Source of the DNA: JAOPZW01 sp963788935
Lineage (GTDB): Bacteria; Actinomycetota; Thermoleophilia; Solirubrobacterales; Solirubrobacteraceae
DNA: 64,000 bases
Assembly (NCBI GenBank): GCA_963788935.1
Contig: CAWBIM010000008.1
Coordinates: 62,001 to 126,000, forward strand
Direction of reading: 5' to 3'
Shown: in pieces, positions 9,154-17,526 of the stretch
Position numbering within the stretch: position 1 is the first letter of the stretch
How the letters are laid out: each line of letters begins with the position of its first letter
The notes under the pieces: model-generated
The model's input: the letters and a program-made list of their open reading frames with translations, nothing else
Told to the model about the DNA's origin: nothing
The model's database searches: none
Translations under genes and position numbers: made by a program

Positions 9154-10409
9154 GCGACACGACCTGCGACCTCGTCGTCGTCGGCGCCGGGATCCTCGGC
9201 CTCGCCGTCGCGCGCGAGGCGCTCCTGCGCGATCCGGACCTGCGCGTCCACGTCGTCGACCGCGAGGAGCGCGTCGGCGCGCACCAGACGGGCCACAACT
9301 CGGGCGTCGTCCACGCCGGCATCTACTACGCGCCCGGCTCGCTCAAGGCGCGCCTGTGCGTCGAGGGCGCCCGCGACCTCTACGCGTTCTGCGAGCGCCA
9401 CGACGTGCCCGTCGAGCGCTGCGGGAAGGTCATCGTCGCCCTGACGCCCGAGGAGGTCCCGGGCCTCGACGCGCTCGAGTGGCGCGGCCACCAGAACGGC
9501 GTCCCCGGCCTGCGGCGCGTGGACCGCGACGGGCTCAAGGAGCTCGAGCCCCACGCCGAGGGCGTCGCCGCCCTGCACTCGCCGGCGACGGGCATCGTCG
9601 ACTTCCCGGCCGTCGCCCGCGCGCTGGCGGGCGAGGTCATCGAGCTCGGCGGGCGGATCAGCCTCGGCCGGGCGGTCACCGCCGTCGACAGCCGGGCGGG
9701 CGAGGTCGTGCTGCAGACCGCGAAGGGCGAGCTCGTGGCCGGCAACGCCGTGTTCTGCGCCGGCGCGTGGTCGGACCGGCTCGCGGTCGCCTCCGGCGCC
9801 CCGGCCGACCCGCGCATCGTCCCGTTCCGCGGGGCCTACCTGCGCCTTGCGCCCGAGCGCCGCGAGCTCGTGCGCTCGCTCATCTATCCCGTCCCGGACC
9901 CGTCGCTGCCGTTCCTCGGCGTGCACCTCACCCGCCACATCGACGGCGACGTTCTCGTCGGGCCGACCGCGCTGATGGTCGGCGCCCGCGACGCGTACCG
10001 TCTGGGCCGCGTCCGCCCGCGGGACCTCGCCGCGACGCTCGCCTGGCCCGGCACCTACCGGATGGCCCGCCGCTGGTGGCGGACCGGGCTCTCCGAGATG
10101 GGCTACGCCGCCAACCGCGCCGCGTTCGTCCGCGCCGCCCAGCGCTACGTCCCGGACCTCGAGCCGGCCGACGTGCTCCCGGGCCCGAGCGGCATCCGCG
10201 CGCAGGCCCTGGCCCGCGACGGCTCGCTCGTCGACGACTTCGTCATCTCCCACACGGGGCGCGCACTGCACGTGCGCAACGCGCCCTCGCCCGCCGCGAC
10301 CTCGTCGCTGGCCATCGCGCGGTTGATCGCCGACCGCGCGCAGGAGGCCTTCGGCCTCTTCCCCCGTACCAGCAACCACAGAAGGGAGGCCGCGCATGGA
10401 GCGGCTTGA
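9150..10409 (+). CDS. lhgO: FAD-dependent L-2-hydroxyglutarate oxidase-like protein
   Basis: 419-residue DAO-family flavoprotein closest by motif to LhgO/L-2-hydroxyglutarate dehydrogenase. The N-terminus shows the FAD Rossmann motif VVGAGILGLAVAREAL (about 10-25). It is followed by the family-specific TGHNSGVVHAGIYYAPGSLKARLC (about 46-69), which surrounds the flavin. FRGAYLRL and a C-terminal GPSGIRAQALARDGSLVDDF also fit. The known reaction oxidises L-2-hydroxyglutarate to 2-oxoglutarate. Its position inside a polysaccharide operon, overlapping genes on both sides (ATGA upstream, 14 bases with rmlC downstream), makes an undetermined hydroxy-acid or sugar-acid substrate possible. Confidence 0.82.
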   Translation: MSDTTCDLVVVGAGILGLAVAREALLRDPDLRVHVVDREERVGAHQTGHNSGVVHAGIYYAPGSLKARLCVEGARDLYAFCERHDVPVERCGKVIVALTPEEVPGLDALEWRGHQNGVPGLRRVDRDGLKELEPHAEGVAALHSPATGIVDFPAVARALAGEVIELGGRISLGRAVTAVDSRAGEVVLQTAKGELVAGNAVFCAGAWSDRLAVASGAPADPRIVPFRGAYLRLAPERRELVRSLIYPVPDPSLPFLGVHLTRHIDGDVLVGPTALMVGARDAYRLGRVRPRDLAATLAWPGTYRMARRWWRTGLSEMGYAANRAAFVRAAQRYVPDLEPADVLPGPSGIRAQALARDGSLVDDFVISHTGRALHVRNAPSPAATSSLAIARLIADRAQEAFGLFPRTSNHRREAAHGAA

Positions 10410-10971
10410 AACCCGCCTCGAGGGCCCGGTCCTCGTCCGTCCGGTGGTCCACGGCGACCACCGCGGCTTCTTCCACGAGAGCTACCGCCGCGAGGTCTAC
10501 GCCGACCTCGGGATCGCCGAGGAGTTCGTCCAGGACAACCACTCGCGCTCGGCCCACGGCGTCCTGCGCGGGATGCACTTCCAGGTCGGCGACGGCATGG
10601 CCAAGCTCGTCCGCTGCGCCCGCGGCGCGATCGTCGACGTGGTGGTCGACCTGCGCCGCGGCTCGCCGACGTTCGGCGAGTGGGAGGCGTTCCGCCTCGA
10701 CGAGGAGAACCTCCACCAGCTCTACTGCCCGGTGGGCTTCGCGCACGGGTTCGTGGTCGTCGGCGAGATGGCCGACGTCATGTACAAGTGCTCGTCCTAC
10801 TACGACGAGTCGATCGAGCGCGGGATCGCGTACGACGACCCCGACGTGGCGATCGAGTGGCCGGCCGGCGTCGAGCTCCAGGTGTCGGCCCGCGACGCGT
10901 CGGCCCCGCGCCTGCGCGACGTCGAGGACGACCTGCCGTTCGTCTTCGAGCGGGCGCTGACCGCGTCCTGA
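10396..10971 (+). CDS. rfbC: dTDP-4-dehydrorhamnose 3,5-epimerase
   Basis: 191-residue RmlC cupin enzyme that converts dTDP-4-keto-6-deoxyglucose to dTDP-4-keto-L-rhamnose. Diagnostic features are DHRGFFHESYR near 21-31, FVQDNHSRSAHGVLRGMHFQ near 45-64 with the catalytic His at 61, VVVDLRRGSPTFGEW, GFAHGFVV, and YKCSSYYDES carrying the tyrosines near 134-135. An AGGGAGG-type ribosome site (gaagggaggc) lies six to ten bases before the ATG, inside the end of the oxidase gene. RmlD lies 920 bases downstream beyond a sigma-factor gene; rmlA and rmlB are absent from the window. Confidence 0.93.
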   Translation: MERLETRLEGPVLVRPVVHGDHRGFFHESYRREVYADLGIAEEFVQDNHSRSAHGVLRGMHFQVGDGMAKLVRCARGAIVDVVVDLRRGSPTFGEWEAFRLDEENLHQLYCPVGFAHGFVVVGEMADVMYKCSSYYDESIERGIAYDDPDVAIEWPAGVELQVSARDASAPRLRDVEDDLPFVFERALTAS

Positions 10972-11214
10972 CGCCAGGTCTGACACCCGCTTGACGCGGG
11001 TGGGGAGGCGTGCGCGCCAGGGGTGGGACATATCTCACCCACGGGGCGCCCCGCCTCCCCCAGACGGCCCTCGATGTTCGCCCCCGGGCACCACGGATCT
11101 CACCTTCCCGGAAGCCCGTGAACCGGCGACCGTATAGATCTACGGAAAGCCAGGGCCAAGCCGGACGACTCGGATGTCACCGGTAGGCACGTAAGCCACA
11201 TTGGGGGACCACAT
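10972..11214 (+). promoter_or_regulatory. 243-bp leader region upstream of sigma factor gene
   Basis: Non-coding stretch between rfbC and the sigma-factor gene. Just after rfbC a short perfect hairpin, ACCCGC-TTGAC-GCGGGT, occupies 10985-11001 without a T-tract, so it is at best a weak terminator. The A/T-richer part around 11125-11145 (cgtatagatctacgg) could hold a promoter -10 element (TATAGA), but no convincing -35 was recognised. GGGGGACC about six bases before the ATG at 11215 is a plausible ribosome site. This suggests the sigma gene has its own promoter rather than only read-through from the upstream operon. Confidence 0.4.
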
Positions 11215-11898
11215 ATGGGAGTCATTGACTTCCGCGCTGCCGCGGGTACCGGCGGCGGAGTCAACTCCGGGCGCTTCCAGCGGAAGACCACGCTCGACGA
11301 TCGCGGCGACCGCGCGATCGTTCAGCAGGCCATCCGGCGCGCCAAGGAAGGCGACAAGGAGGCACTTCGCTTCCTCTACGTCCGCTACGCGGACAACGTC
11401 TACGGCTACGTCACGAGCATCGTGCGTGACGAGCACGAGGCCGAAGACATCACCCAGCAGGTGTTCACGAAGCTCATCACCGTCCTGCCGCGGTACGAGC
11501 AGCGCGAGGTGCCGTTCTCGGCGTGGATCCTGCGCGTCGCGCGCAACGTCGCGGTCGACCACCTGCGCGCCCGCCGGCCACTGCCGACGGAGGACCCGCG
11601 CCCGACGAACGCGCGCAGTGACCAGACCGCGTCGGAATACGGCCGCTCGCTGCGCGAGGCGCTCGGCGAGCTGCCCGACGACCAGCGCACGGTGGTCGTC
11701 ATGCGGCACGTCGTCGGCCTCTCGCCGACGGAGATCGCGGCGCAGATGGGCAAGACCGAGAGCTCGGTCCACGGCCTGCACCACCGCGCCCGCGGGACCC
11801 TGCGCCGCGCGCTCACCGAGCGCGAGTGCGCACCCGCGACGATCACCGGTCGCCGGCGGCGCAAGGAGGAGGAGGTCCCGGTCGTTCTGTGCGCATGA
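11215..11898 (+). CDS. ECF-like RNA polymerase sigma factor
   Basis: 227-residue sigma-70 family protein of the ECF type. Region 2 spans about 49-92 (EALRFLYVRYADNVYGYVTSIVRDEHEAEDITQQVFTKLI), with the DITQQVF helix that binds core polymerase and the -10 element. Region 4 spans about 145-200 (LGELPDDQRTVVVMRHVVGLSPTEIAAQMGKTESSVHGLHHRARGTLRRAL), a helix-turn-helix for the -35. A 34-residue N-terminal extension and a basic tail flank these. No anti-sigma gene follows. Instead the stop overlaps rmlD (ATGA), so synthesis of the regulator is coupled to a rhamnose pathway enzyme. Its target promoters are unknown. Confidence 0.9.
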   Translation: MGVIDFRAAAGTGGGVNSGRFQRKTTLDDRGDRAIVQQAIRRAKEGDKEALRFLYVRYADNVYGYVTSIVRDEHEAEDITQQVFTKLITVLPRYEQREVPFSAWILRVARNVAVDHLRARRPLPTEDPRPTNARSDQTASEYGRSLREALGELPDDQRTVVVMRHVVGLSPTEIAAQMGKTESSVHGLHHRARGTLRRALTERECAPATITGRRRRKEEEVPVVLCA

Positions 11899-12773
11899 GC
11901 GTGCACGCCCGGACCCTGATCACCGGCGGAGGAGGCCAGCTGGCCTCGGACCTCGAGGAACTGCTCGGCGAGCGCGGCCAGGTGTGGTCGCGCTCGCGCG
12001 AGGAGCTCGACATCACCGACGACGAGGCCGTCGCCGCGGCGATGTCCTCGTTCGCCCCGACCGTCGTCTACAACTGCGCCGCGTACCACAACGTGGACGT
12101 GTGCGAGGACACCGAGGACCGCGCGTTCGCGGTCAACGCCCGGGCCGTGAAGCGGCTCGCGCAGCGGTGCACCGAGCAGGGCGCGCGCCTCGTCCACCTG
12201 AGCACGAACTACGTGTTCGACGGGTCGGGCGAGCGGCCGTGGACCGAGGAGGACCTCCCGCGGCCGCGAAGCATCTACGCGCTCAGCAAGCTCGCGGGCG
12301 AGCACGCCGCGCTGGCCTATGCCGCGGACGCGCTCGTCGTGCGCACCGGCGGCCTGTACGGCGAGCACGGCAGCGCGTCGAAGGGCGGCAACTTCGTGGT
12401 GCGCATGATCACCCGCGCCCGGGAGACGAACGCGCTGCGCATGGTGGCCGACCAGCGCCTCACCCCGACCGCGACCGCCGATCTCGCCGCGGCGCTCGTC
12501 CAGGCCTCGGACCGCGGGGTCGGCGGCCTGCTGCACCTCACGAACGCCGGCGCGTGCTCGTGGTACGAGTTCACCGTCGCGATCATGGAGGAGGCCGGGA
12601 TCGAGGTCCCGATCGAGGCGGTCACGACGAGCGGCGGCGGCGCGGACCGCCCGCTGAACGGCGTGCTGTCCTGCGCGCGGGCCGAGGCGGCCGGGCTCGG
12701 CCCGTTGCCGCACTGGCGCGACGCGCTGCGGCGCTACCTCGCCGCCACCGAGCAGCCGGCCGCGGCGGCGTAG
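11895..12773 (+). CDS. rfbD: dTDP-4-dehydrorhamnose reductase
   Basis: 292-residue short-chain dehydrogenase of the RmlD family, the last step to dTDP-L-rhamnose using NAD(P)H. The nucleotide-binding motif is TLITGGGGQLASDL (about 7-20). VVYNCAAYHNVDVCEDTEDRAFAVNA and STNYVFDGSGERPWTEED are family signatures. The catalytic YALSKLAGE motif (YxxxK) lies near 129-137. LHLTNAGACSWYEF is the characteristic C-terminal segment. The ATG overlaps the sigma-factor stop by four bases. It converges on the response-regulator gene, leaving only seven bases between the stops. Confidence 0.93.
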   Translation: MSVHARTLITGGGGQLASDLEELLGERGQVWSRSREELDITDDEAVAAAMSSFAPTVVYNCAAYHNVDVCEDTEDRAFAVNARAVKRLAQRCTEQGARLVHLSTNYVFDGSGERPWTEEDLPRPRSIYALSKLAGEHAALAYAADALVVRTGGLYGEHGSASKGGNFVVRMITRARETNALRMVADQRLTPTATADLAAALVQASDRGVGGLLHLTNAGACSWYEFTVAIMEEAGIEVPIEAVTTSGGGADRPLNGVLSCARAEAAGLGPLPHWRDALRRYLAATEQPAAAA

Positions 12774-12780
12774 CCGCGGC

Positions 12781-13482
12781 TCAGGCGGCCGCGACGGGGC
12801 CCGCGAGGATCCCGCCGCGCAGCTCCTGCGCCACGGCGATCGCCTCGCGGCGCGAGCTCACGCGGAGCTTGCGCAGGATGCTCTTGATGTGCGAGCGGAC
12901 GGTCTCGGAGGACAGCACGAGGGTCGTCGCGATCTCGTCCGTCGACTGGCCCTGGCACAGGAGGTCGAGGACCTCCCACTCGCGGGCGGTGAGCGGGCTG
13001 CGGACCGGGCGGATGCCGGCGCCGTCCTCGCGGGTGCGGCGGACGGTGTCGACGAGGCGCGTCGTGAGCCGGCGCGAGATGACCGCCTCGCCCTCGGAGG
13101 CCGCGCGCAGCGCGCGCGGGATCGACTCGATGTTCACCGTCTTCGACAGGAACCCGCAGGCGCCCATGCGCAGCGACAGCAGGCCGAGCTCCTCGTCCTC
13201 GGACGAGGTGATCATCACGACCTTCGCGTCCGGCTGGCCGGCGAGGATCTCGCGCGTGGCGGCGATGCCGTCGGTGCCGGGCATCAGCAGGTCCATGAGG
13301 ACGACGTCGGGCTTGTAGTACAGCGTCAGCTCGACGGCCTCCCGGCCGCCGCCCGCCTCCGCGATGACGACGATGCCCGCGCGCTGCAGCACGTCGCGCA
13401 GCACTCGCCGCACGAGCGCATCGTCATCCGCGACTATCACGCGCAGCGGGGCGCGTGATTGCAATCCATTGCATGCGTCCAC
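12781..13482 (-). CDS. NarL/LuxR-family response regulator
   Basis: Two-domain response regulator of about 233 residues. The receiver domain has acidic residues in VIVADDDALVRR, the phospho-acceptor Asp in DVVLMDLLMPGTDG, and the conserved Lys in GFLSKTVN. The LuxR-type DNA-binding domain is LTAREWEVLDLLCQGQSTDEIATTLVLSSETVRSHIKSILRKLRVSSRREAI. I chose the GTG at 13482 because the next 60 bases upstream are clearly less G+C-rich and look like promoter; a GTG at 13542 is also open in frame. It is leftward and convergent with rfbD. The only NarL-type kinase here is at 3609-4811, so pairing is speculative. Confidence 0.88.
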   Translation of the reverse strand: MDACNGLQSRAPLRVIVADDDALVRRVLRDVLQRAGIVVIAEAGGGREAVELTLYYKPDVVLMDLLMPGTDGIAATREILAGQPDAKVVMITSSEDEELGLLSLRMGACGFLSKTVNIESIPRALRAASEGEAVISRRLTTRLVDTVRRTREDGAGIRPVRSPLTAREWEVLDLLCQGQSTDEIATTLVLSSETVRSHIKSILRKLRVSSRREAIAVAQELRGGILAGPVAAA

Positions 13483-13570
13483 CGTCAAGCACGGTACCGA
13501 CTTCGGACGGGGTATGGAGCAACTTGGGGTGCTACCACTCACAACTTGGCACCTGCGCCCAACGGACCGT

Positions 13571-14488
13571 TTAACTGGCCGAGCGGCCGACGGCCTGCCG
13601 CTCGTGGCTGGAACGGTTCTGTTCAGCGGTCTGCGCCGGGGCGTCCAGGGCCGGCTCGGAGCGCGCCGCGCGCAGCTCGTACCCGAGCCGCCGGTCGGGG
13701 TCGACCCACAGCACGCGGTCCGCTCCGATGAGCCGCATCGCGAGCTCGCGGACGGGCCGCGGGAGCACCGTCACGAGCGCCGTGAGCGGCCCGATCGCCT
13801 TCGGCACGTAGACGTCGAAGCGCGGCCGGCGCAGGGTCTCGACGATCGCCGCCGCGACGTCGTCGGGCCGGACCCTCGGGATTCCGCGCGCCGTGCCGAC
13901 GCCGCTGGCGAGCTCGGTGTCGACGACGACCGGCATGACGACGGAGAGGTCGACGCCCGTCCCGCGGAGCTCGCCGCGGACGGTCTCGGAGACGCCGACG
14001 ACGAAGTACTTCGTGCCGCAGTAGGTCGCACCGCCCGGGTACGGGCTCTTGCCCGCCGCCGAGGCGATGTTGATCAGGTGGCCCTGGCCGCGGGCGACGA
14101 AGCGCGGCAGCGCGAGCTTCATCCCGAGCATGACCCCGTGGACGTTGATGTCGACCAGGCGCCGCGCGGTGACGTCGTCCTCCTCGACGAACGGGCCGAG
14201 GGGCATGATCCCGGCGTTGTTCACGAGCGCGTCCACGACGCCGAAGCGGTCCTCGACGGCGGCGAGGAACGCGGCGAAGGATGCGCGGTCGGTGACGTCG
14301 AGCGCGAACGCCGCCGCGCGCGGGCCGAGCTCCTCCGCGGTCTGCGCGGCGAGCGGCTCGTCGAGGTCGCCGAGGGCGACGGTCGCCCCTTCGCGGACGA
14401 GCGCGGCGGCGGTCGCGCGGCCGATGCCGCGGGCGCCGCCGGTGATCGCGACGACCCGGCCGGCGAGGGTGCGGGGCTGCTTGGCCAT
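13571..14488 (-). CDS. short-chain dehydrogenase/reductase
   Basis: 305-residue classical SDR oxidoreductase. The cofactor motif TGGARGIG lies at about 16-23, NNAG near 90 and NIASAAGKSPYPG, and the catalytic YxxxK reads ATYCGTKYF near 157-163. LGDLDEPLA after the second strand contains an acidic residue, which favours NAD(H). The last 60 residues extend beyond the core and contain VRELAMRLIGADRVLWVDPDRR. A strong AGGAGGG site sits 12 bases before the ATG. The substrate is unknown. It is divergent from the DUF3105 gene and lies just downstream of the response-regulator promoter region. Confidence 0.88.
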   Translation of the reverse strand: MAKQPRTLAGRVVAITGGARGIGRATAAALVREGATVALGDLDEPLAAQTAEELGPRAAAFALDVTDRASFAAFLAAVEDRFGVVDALVNNAGIMPLGPFVEEDDVTARRLVDINVHGVMLGMKLALPRFVARGQGHLINIASAAGKSPYPGGATYCGTKYFVVGVSETVRGELRGTGVDLSVVMPVVVDTELASGVGTARGIPRVRPDDVAAAIVETLRRPRFDVYVPKAIGPLTALVTVLPRPVRELAMRLIGADRVLWVDPDRRLGYELRAARSEPALDAPAQTAEQNRSSHERQAVGRSAS

Positions 14489-14616
14489 TGCGGGAACGTC
14501 CCTCCTGCGGCGAAAGATGACGGGGTCGTCAACCTTACCGGACCGCCCGACTGGCCGGTCAGCCAGCGCGGGCGCGGCGCGTGGATCGGCGCGCGTGGCC
14601 TAAATTACGGTCCGCA
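14489..14616 (+). promoter_or_regulatory. divergent promoter region, SDR / DUF3105 genes
   Basis: 128 bases between two divergent genes. On the plus strand TAAATT at 14601-14606 sits ten bases before the DUF3105 ATG and is a good -10 candidate, implying an almost leaderless message. An imperfect inverted repeat (CTGGC-CGGTCA-GCCAG) near 14550-14566 could be an operator for either direction. No clear -35 is visible. Confidence 0.4.
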
Positions 14617-15267
14617 ATGGCCTCTCGTCAGGAAGAGAAGGAACGTCGGCGCCGCGAGCGCGAGGAGGCGCAGCGCGCCTCGGAGCGCGCGGCCTCACGC
14701 AAGCGCACGCTGCAGATCGGCGGCGGCGCGGTGCTCGTCCTCGCCGTGATCGCCGTGATCGCGGTCGTGGCCCTCGCCGGAGGCGACGACAAGCCCGACA
14801 CGTCGAACCTCGCGGCCGACGCGACCGCGGCCGGCTGCACCTTCAACACCTACAAGTCCGAGGGGCGCAACCACACGACGGGCAAGGTCAACTACAAGAC
14901 CAACCCGCCGACCTCCGGCAGCCACAACCCGACGCCCGCCCAGGACGGCATCTACGCGCCGGGCAACGAGCCGCAGCCGGGCAACTTCGTGCACAGCCTC
15001 GAGCACGGGCGGATCGAGTTCCAGTACAAGCCGGGCACGTCCCAGGCCGACATCGCCAAGCTCCAGAAGCTCGCCGAGGAGCCGCTGAACGACTCGGCCG
15101 GCTACCACGTCCTGATGTTCCAGAACAACACGAAGATGCCCACGCAGTTCGCCCTCACCGCGTGGACGAAGTCGCTGACGTGCGACAAGCTCACCCCTCA
15201 GTCGATCGCCGTCATGCGCGACTTCCGCAAGGCGTTCACCGACAAGGGCCCCGAGTTCATCCCCTAG
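14617..15267 (+). CDS. DUF3105 membrane-anchored extracytoplasmic protein
   Basis: 216-residue protein. A highly charged Arg/Glu-rich cytoplasmic start (about 1-28) precedes one membrane helix (LQIGGGAVLVLAVIAVIAVVALAG, about 32-55). The extracytoplasmic domain carries DUF3105 hallmarks: YKTNPPTSGSHNP, GIYAPG, VHSLEHGRIEFQY and ALTAWTKSLTCDKL. Two cysteines (AAGCTF and LTCDK) may form a disulphide. The family has no established function, though its conserved His and acidic residues suggest a metal or ligand site. The start was chosen by the TAAATT box ten bases upstream. It abuts the convergent GT2 gene with no gap. Confidence 0.85.
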   Translation: MASRQEEKERRRREREEAQRASERAASRKRTLQIGGGAVLVLAVIAVIAVVALAGGDDKPDTSNLAADATAAGCTFNTYKSEGRNHTTGKVNYKTNPPTSGSHNPTPAQDGIYAPGNEPQPGNFVHSLEHGRIEFQYKPGTSQADIAKLQKLAEEPLNDSAGYHVLMFQNNTKMPTQFALTAWTKSLTCDKLTPQSIAVMRDFRKAFTDKGPEFIP

Positions 15268-16419
15268 TCAGCGCGTCCCGTCCGGCGGGGTCCACCCCGC
15301 GGCCGTGCCGTGACGCAGGTGGTCGACGAGCCCGGCGGCGATCGACGCCGTCGTGAGGACGTAGTAGCGCGCGACGAGCAGCGGCCGCGAGCGCACGCGG
15401 CCGCCCGCGACGGCGGCGCCGACCAGCGCGACCTGGGCCGCCAGCGCGGCGCGCTCGATCCGGCGCCCGTCGCGCGACAGCGCGAGCGCGATGCTCGCCG
15501 CCAGGGCGACGACGTGGAGGAACGGCCCGACGTAGCGCAGGACGCGGTGCGAGGCGATCATCAGCGCGTAGAGGGGCGGGTAGCCGCGGGGCGAGAGCAG
15601 CCCGCCGCGCAGGACGATCACCCACATGTGGCTCATCATCCGGCGCTTGCGGGCGAACTCGCCCTCGATCGTCGGGACCATCTTCTCGCTCGCCCGCGCC
15701 CCGGGCTCGTACACCGCCCGCCAGCCGCGCTTGACGAGCGTGAACGGCAGCGTCAGGTCGTGGCCCATGACGGGATCGACGCGGACGTAGGCCTCCGCGC
15801 GCACGGCGTAGATCGCGCCGTTGCCCGCCGTGACCGAGGCCAGGTCGGACTCGAGCGCGCGGACCGCCATCTCGTAGCGCCAGTAGAGCCCCTCCTGGTT
15901 GCTCCCGCCCTCGGAGACGAACGCGACCCGGCCGCAGACGTAGCCGACCTCGGGGTCGGCGAAGCGGGCGGCGAGCGCGCGCAGCGCGCCGGGCTCCCAC
16001 AGCGCGTTGGCGTCCGAGAAGGCGAGCAGGCTGCCGCGGGCGTTCGCGACGCCGGCGTCCTGGGCGCGGACCTTGCCGCCCCAGGGCAGCTCGAGGACGC
16101 GGTCGGCGCCCGCGGCGCGGGCGCGCGCCGGGGTGTCGTCGGGCGAGCCGTCGCAGGCGACGATGACCTCGAGGCGCTCGCGCGGCCAGTCGAGCGCGAG
16201 CGCGTTTGCCACCTTGTCCGCGATGACGCCGGCCTCGCGGTGGGCGGCGATGATGAGGGAGATCGTCGGCTCGGCGTCCGGCGGCGCCTCGTCGCCGGCC
16301 GGCGGGCGCCGCCCGCGGCGGGCCCGCGCGAGCCCGGCCAGGAGCAGCGGGTAGCCCGCCTGGGCGTAGACGAGCGCGCCGGCGCTGCCCCAGAACGCAA
16401 GCCTCGCCGCGCGCCTCAC
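15268..16419 (-). CDS. membrane-associated GT2 glycosyltransferase
   Basis: 383-residue family 2 glycosyltransferase of the cellulose-synthase-like type. An N-terminal hydrophobic helix (LAFWGSAGALVYAQAGYPLLLAGLA) precedes the GT-A domain. That domain has TISLIIAAHRE, VIVACDGSPDDTPARA, the DXD-like LLAFSDANALWEP, and GHDLTLPFTLVKRGWRAVYEPGA with the catalytic Asp. Two or three C-terminal hydrophobic segments follow. Polymerising or processive addition is possible, but a QxxRW motif is not seen (KRRMMSHMW instead). The GTG start overlaps the upstream transferase stop (GTGA), so the pair is translationally coupled. Confidence 0.87.
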   Translation of the reverse strand: MRRAARLAFWGSAGALVYAQAGYPLLLAGLARARRGRRPPAGDEAPPDAEPTISLIIAAHREAGVIADKVANALALDWPRERLEVIVACDGSPDDTPARARAAGADRVLELPWGGKVRAQDAGVANARGSLLAFSDANALWEPGALRALAARFADPEVGYVCGRVAFVSEGGSNQEGLYWRYEMAVRALESDLASVTAGNGAIYAVRAEAYVRVDPVMGHDLTLPFTLVKRGWRAVYEPGARASEKMVPTIEGEFARKRRMMSHMWVIVLRGGLLSPRGYPPLYALMIASHRVLRYVGPFLHVVALAASIALALSRDGRRIERAALAAQVALVGAAVAGGRVRSRPLLVARYYVLTTASIAAGLVDHLRHGTAAGWTPPDGTR

Positions 16420-17504
16420 GCGGCGAGCCTCGCATAGAGCTCGAGGTGGCGGCGGGCGATCGCGTCCCAGCCGTAGCGCTCGGCCGCCGCGCCGCGCGCG
16501 GCCGCCGCGAGCCGCTCGCGCGCGGCCGGGTCGCCGAGCAGCCGCGCGAGCGTCGCGTGCAGGGCCGCCGCGTCGCCCGGCGGGACGAGCTCGGCCGCGC
16601 CCTCCGCGGCGACCTCGGGGAAGCCGCCGACGGCGCTCAGCACGAGCGGCGTCCCGGCGCCCAGCGCGGTGAACAGCACGCCGGACTGATCGATCTCGCG
16701 ATAGGGCAGGACGGCGAGGTCCGCCCGGCGGAAGAGCGCCGAGACCTGGGCGTCGGGCACGAACCGCTCGACGAAGCGCACCCCCGGCGGCGCGGCCGCG
16801 TGCAGCCCGCCCATCGCCATCCGGGGCATCCCCACGACCCACAGCTCGGCCCCGGTGATCCCGCGCCACGCCTCGAGCAGGACGTCGAGGCCCTTGTACG
16901 GGCGCAGGAGGCCGAAGAAGAGGACGACGGGCCCGTCGACGCCCGCGAGCTCGTCCGGGAGCCCGTCGTCGCCGGCCGGGCGCAGGACGCCGTGCGGGAT
17001 GACGGTCACCTTGCCCTCCGGCACCCCGAGCTCCCCGGTCAGGCGCCGGCGGCCGTGCTCGGAGTGCACGACGACCGCGTCGACGAGCCCGTAGAGCGCC
17101 CGCTGGGCCGCGCGCTGGCCGGGCCGCGGCTCGCGCGGCAGGACGTCGTGGGCGGTCAGGACGAGCGGGCGCGGGAACGCGCGCAGCAGGACCGCGTCGA
17201 GCGGCTGCACGGCCAGCCACTGGAAGTGCACGACGTCCGCCCCGCCCGCGCGGGCCGCCCGCGCCGCGGCGAGCATGTCGGGCGCGTGGCGGGCGAGCTT
17301 CGCCGCCTGCCGGGCCCGCCCCGCCGCCGGGACGCCGCGGTAGAAGCGCTCGTCGACGGCGTAGCCCTCGGCCCGCGGCACGTCGCCGTGGACGAACGCG
17401 CTCGTCATCAGGCGCACCCGCGCTCCCGCCCGCGCGAGCCCCGCGCACAGCGCATGGTCGTACGGCGGGGTGTAGGCGGAGGGATCGACGACGTCGACGC
17501 GCAC
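16416..17504 (-). CDS. GT4-type glycosyltransferase
   Basis: 362-residue GT-B glycosyltransferase. The N-terminal domain begins VRVDVVDPSAYTPPYDHALCAGLARAG. DVVHFQWLAVQPLD and LVLTAHDVLPREPRPGQRA are typical GT4 acceptor-domain segments. The donor domain has VVLFFGLLRPYKGLDVLLEAW, the LPYREIDQSGVLFTALGAGTPLV region in place of the usual EX7E stretch, and VPPGDAAAL. The GTG at 17504 was preferred because translation further upstream would run through the divergent gene. TATTGT lies eight bases ahead, implying leaderless transcription. It is coupled to the downstream GT2 gene by a GTGA overlap. Confidence 0.87.
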   Translation of the reverse strand: MRVDVVDPSAYTPPYDHALCAGLARAGARVRLMTSAFVHGDVPRAEGYAVDERFYRGVPAAGRARQAAKLARHAPDMLAAARAARAGGADVVHFQWLAVQPLDAVLLRAFPRPLVLTAHDVLPREPRPGQRAAQRALYGLVDAVVVHSEHGRRRLTGELGVPEGKVTVIPHGVLRPAGDDGLPDELAGVDGPVVLFFGLLRPYKGLDVLLEAWRGITGAELWVVGMPRMAMGGLHAAAPPGVRFVERFVPDAQVSALFRRADLAVLPYREIDQSGVLFTALGAGTPLVLSAVGGFPEVAAEGAAELVPPGDAAALHATLARLLGDPAARERLAAAARGAAAERYGWDAIARRHLELYARLAA

Positions 17505-17526
17505 GGCGGGTGACAATAGGAGTCCC
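17505..17526. promoter_or_regulatory. 22-bp divergent start region with back-to-back -10-like boxes
   Basis: Only 22 bases separate two divergent GTG starts. The central GACAATA reads as TATTGTC on the minus strand, eight bases before the left gene. On the plus strand AGGAG precedes the right gene's GTG. The two promoters must overlap each other or lie within the opposite coding sequence. This is a visual inference without -35 support. Confidence 0.3.
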
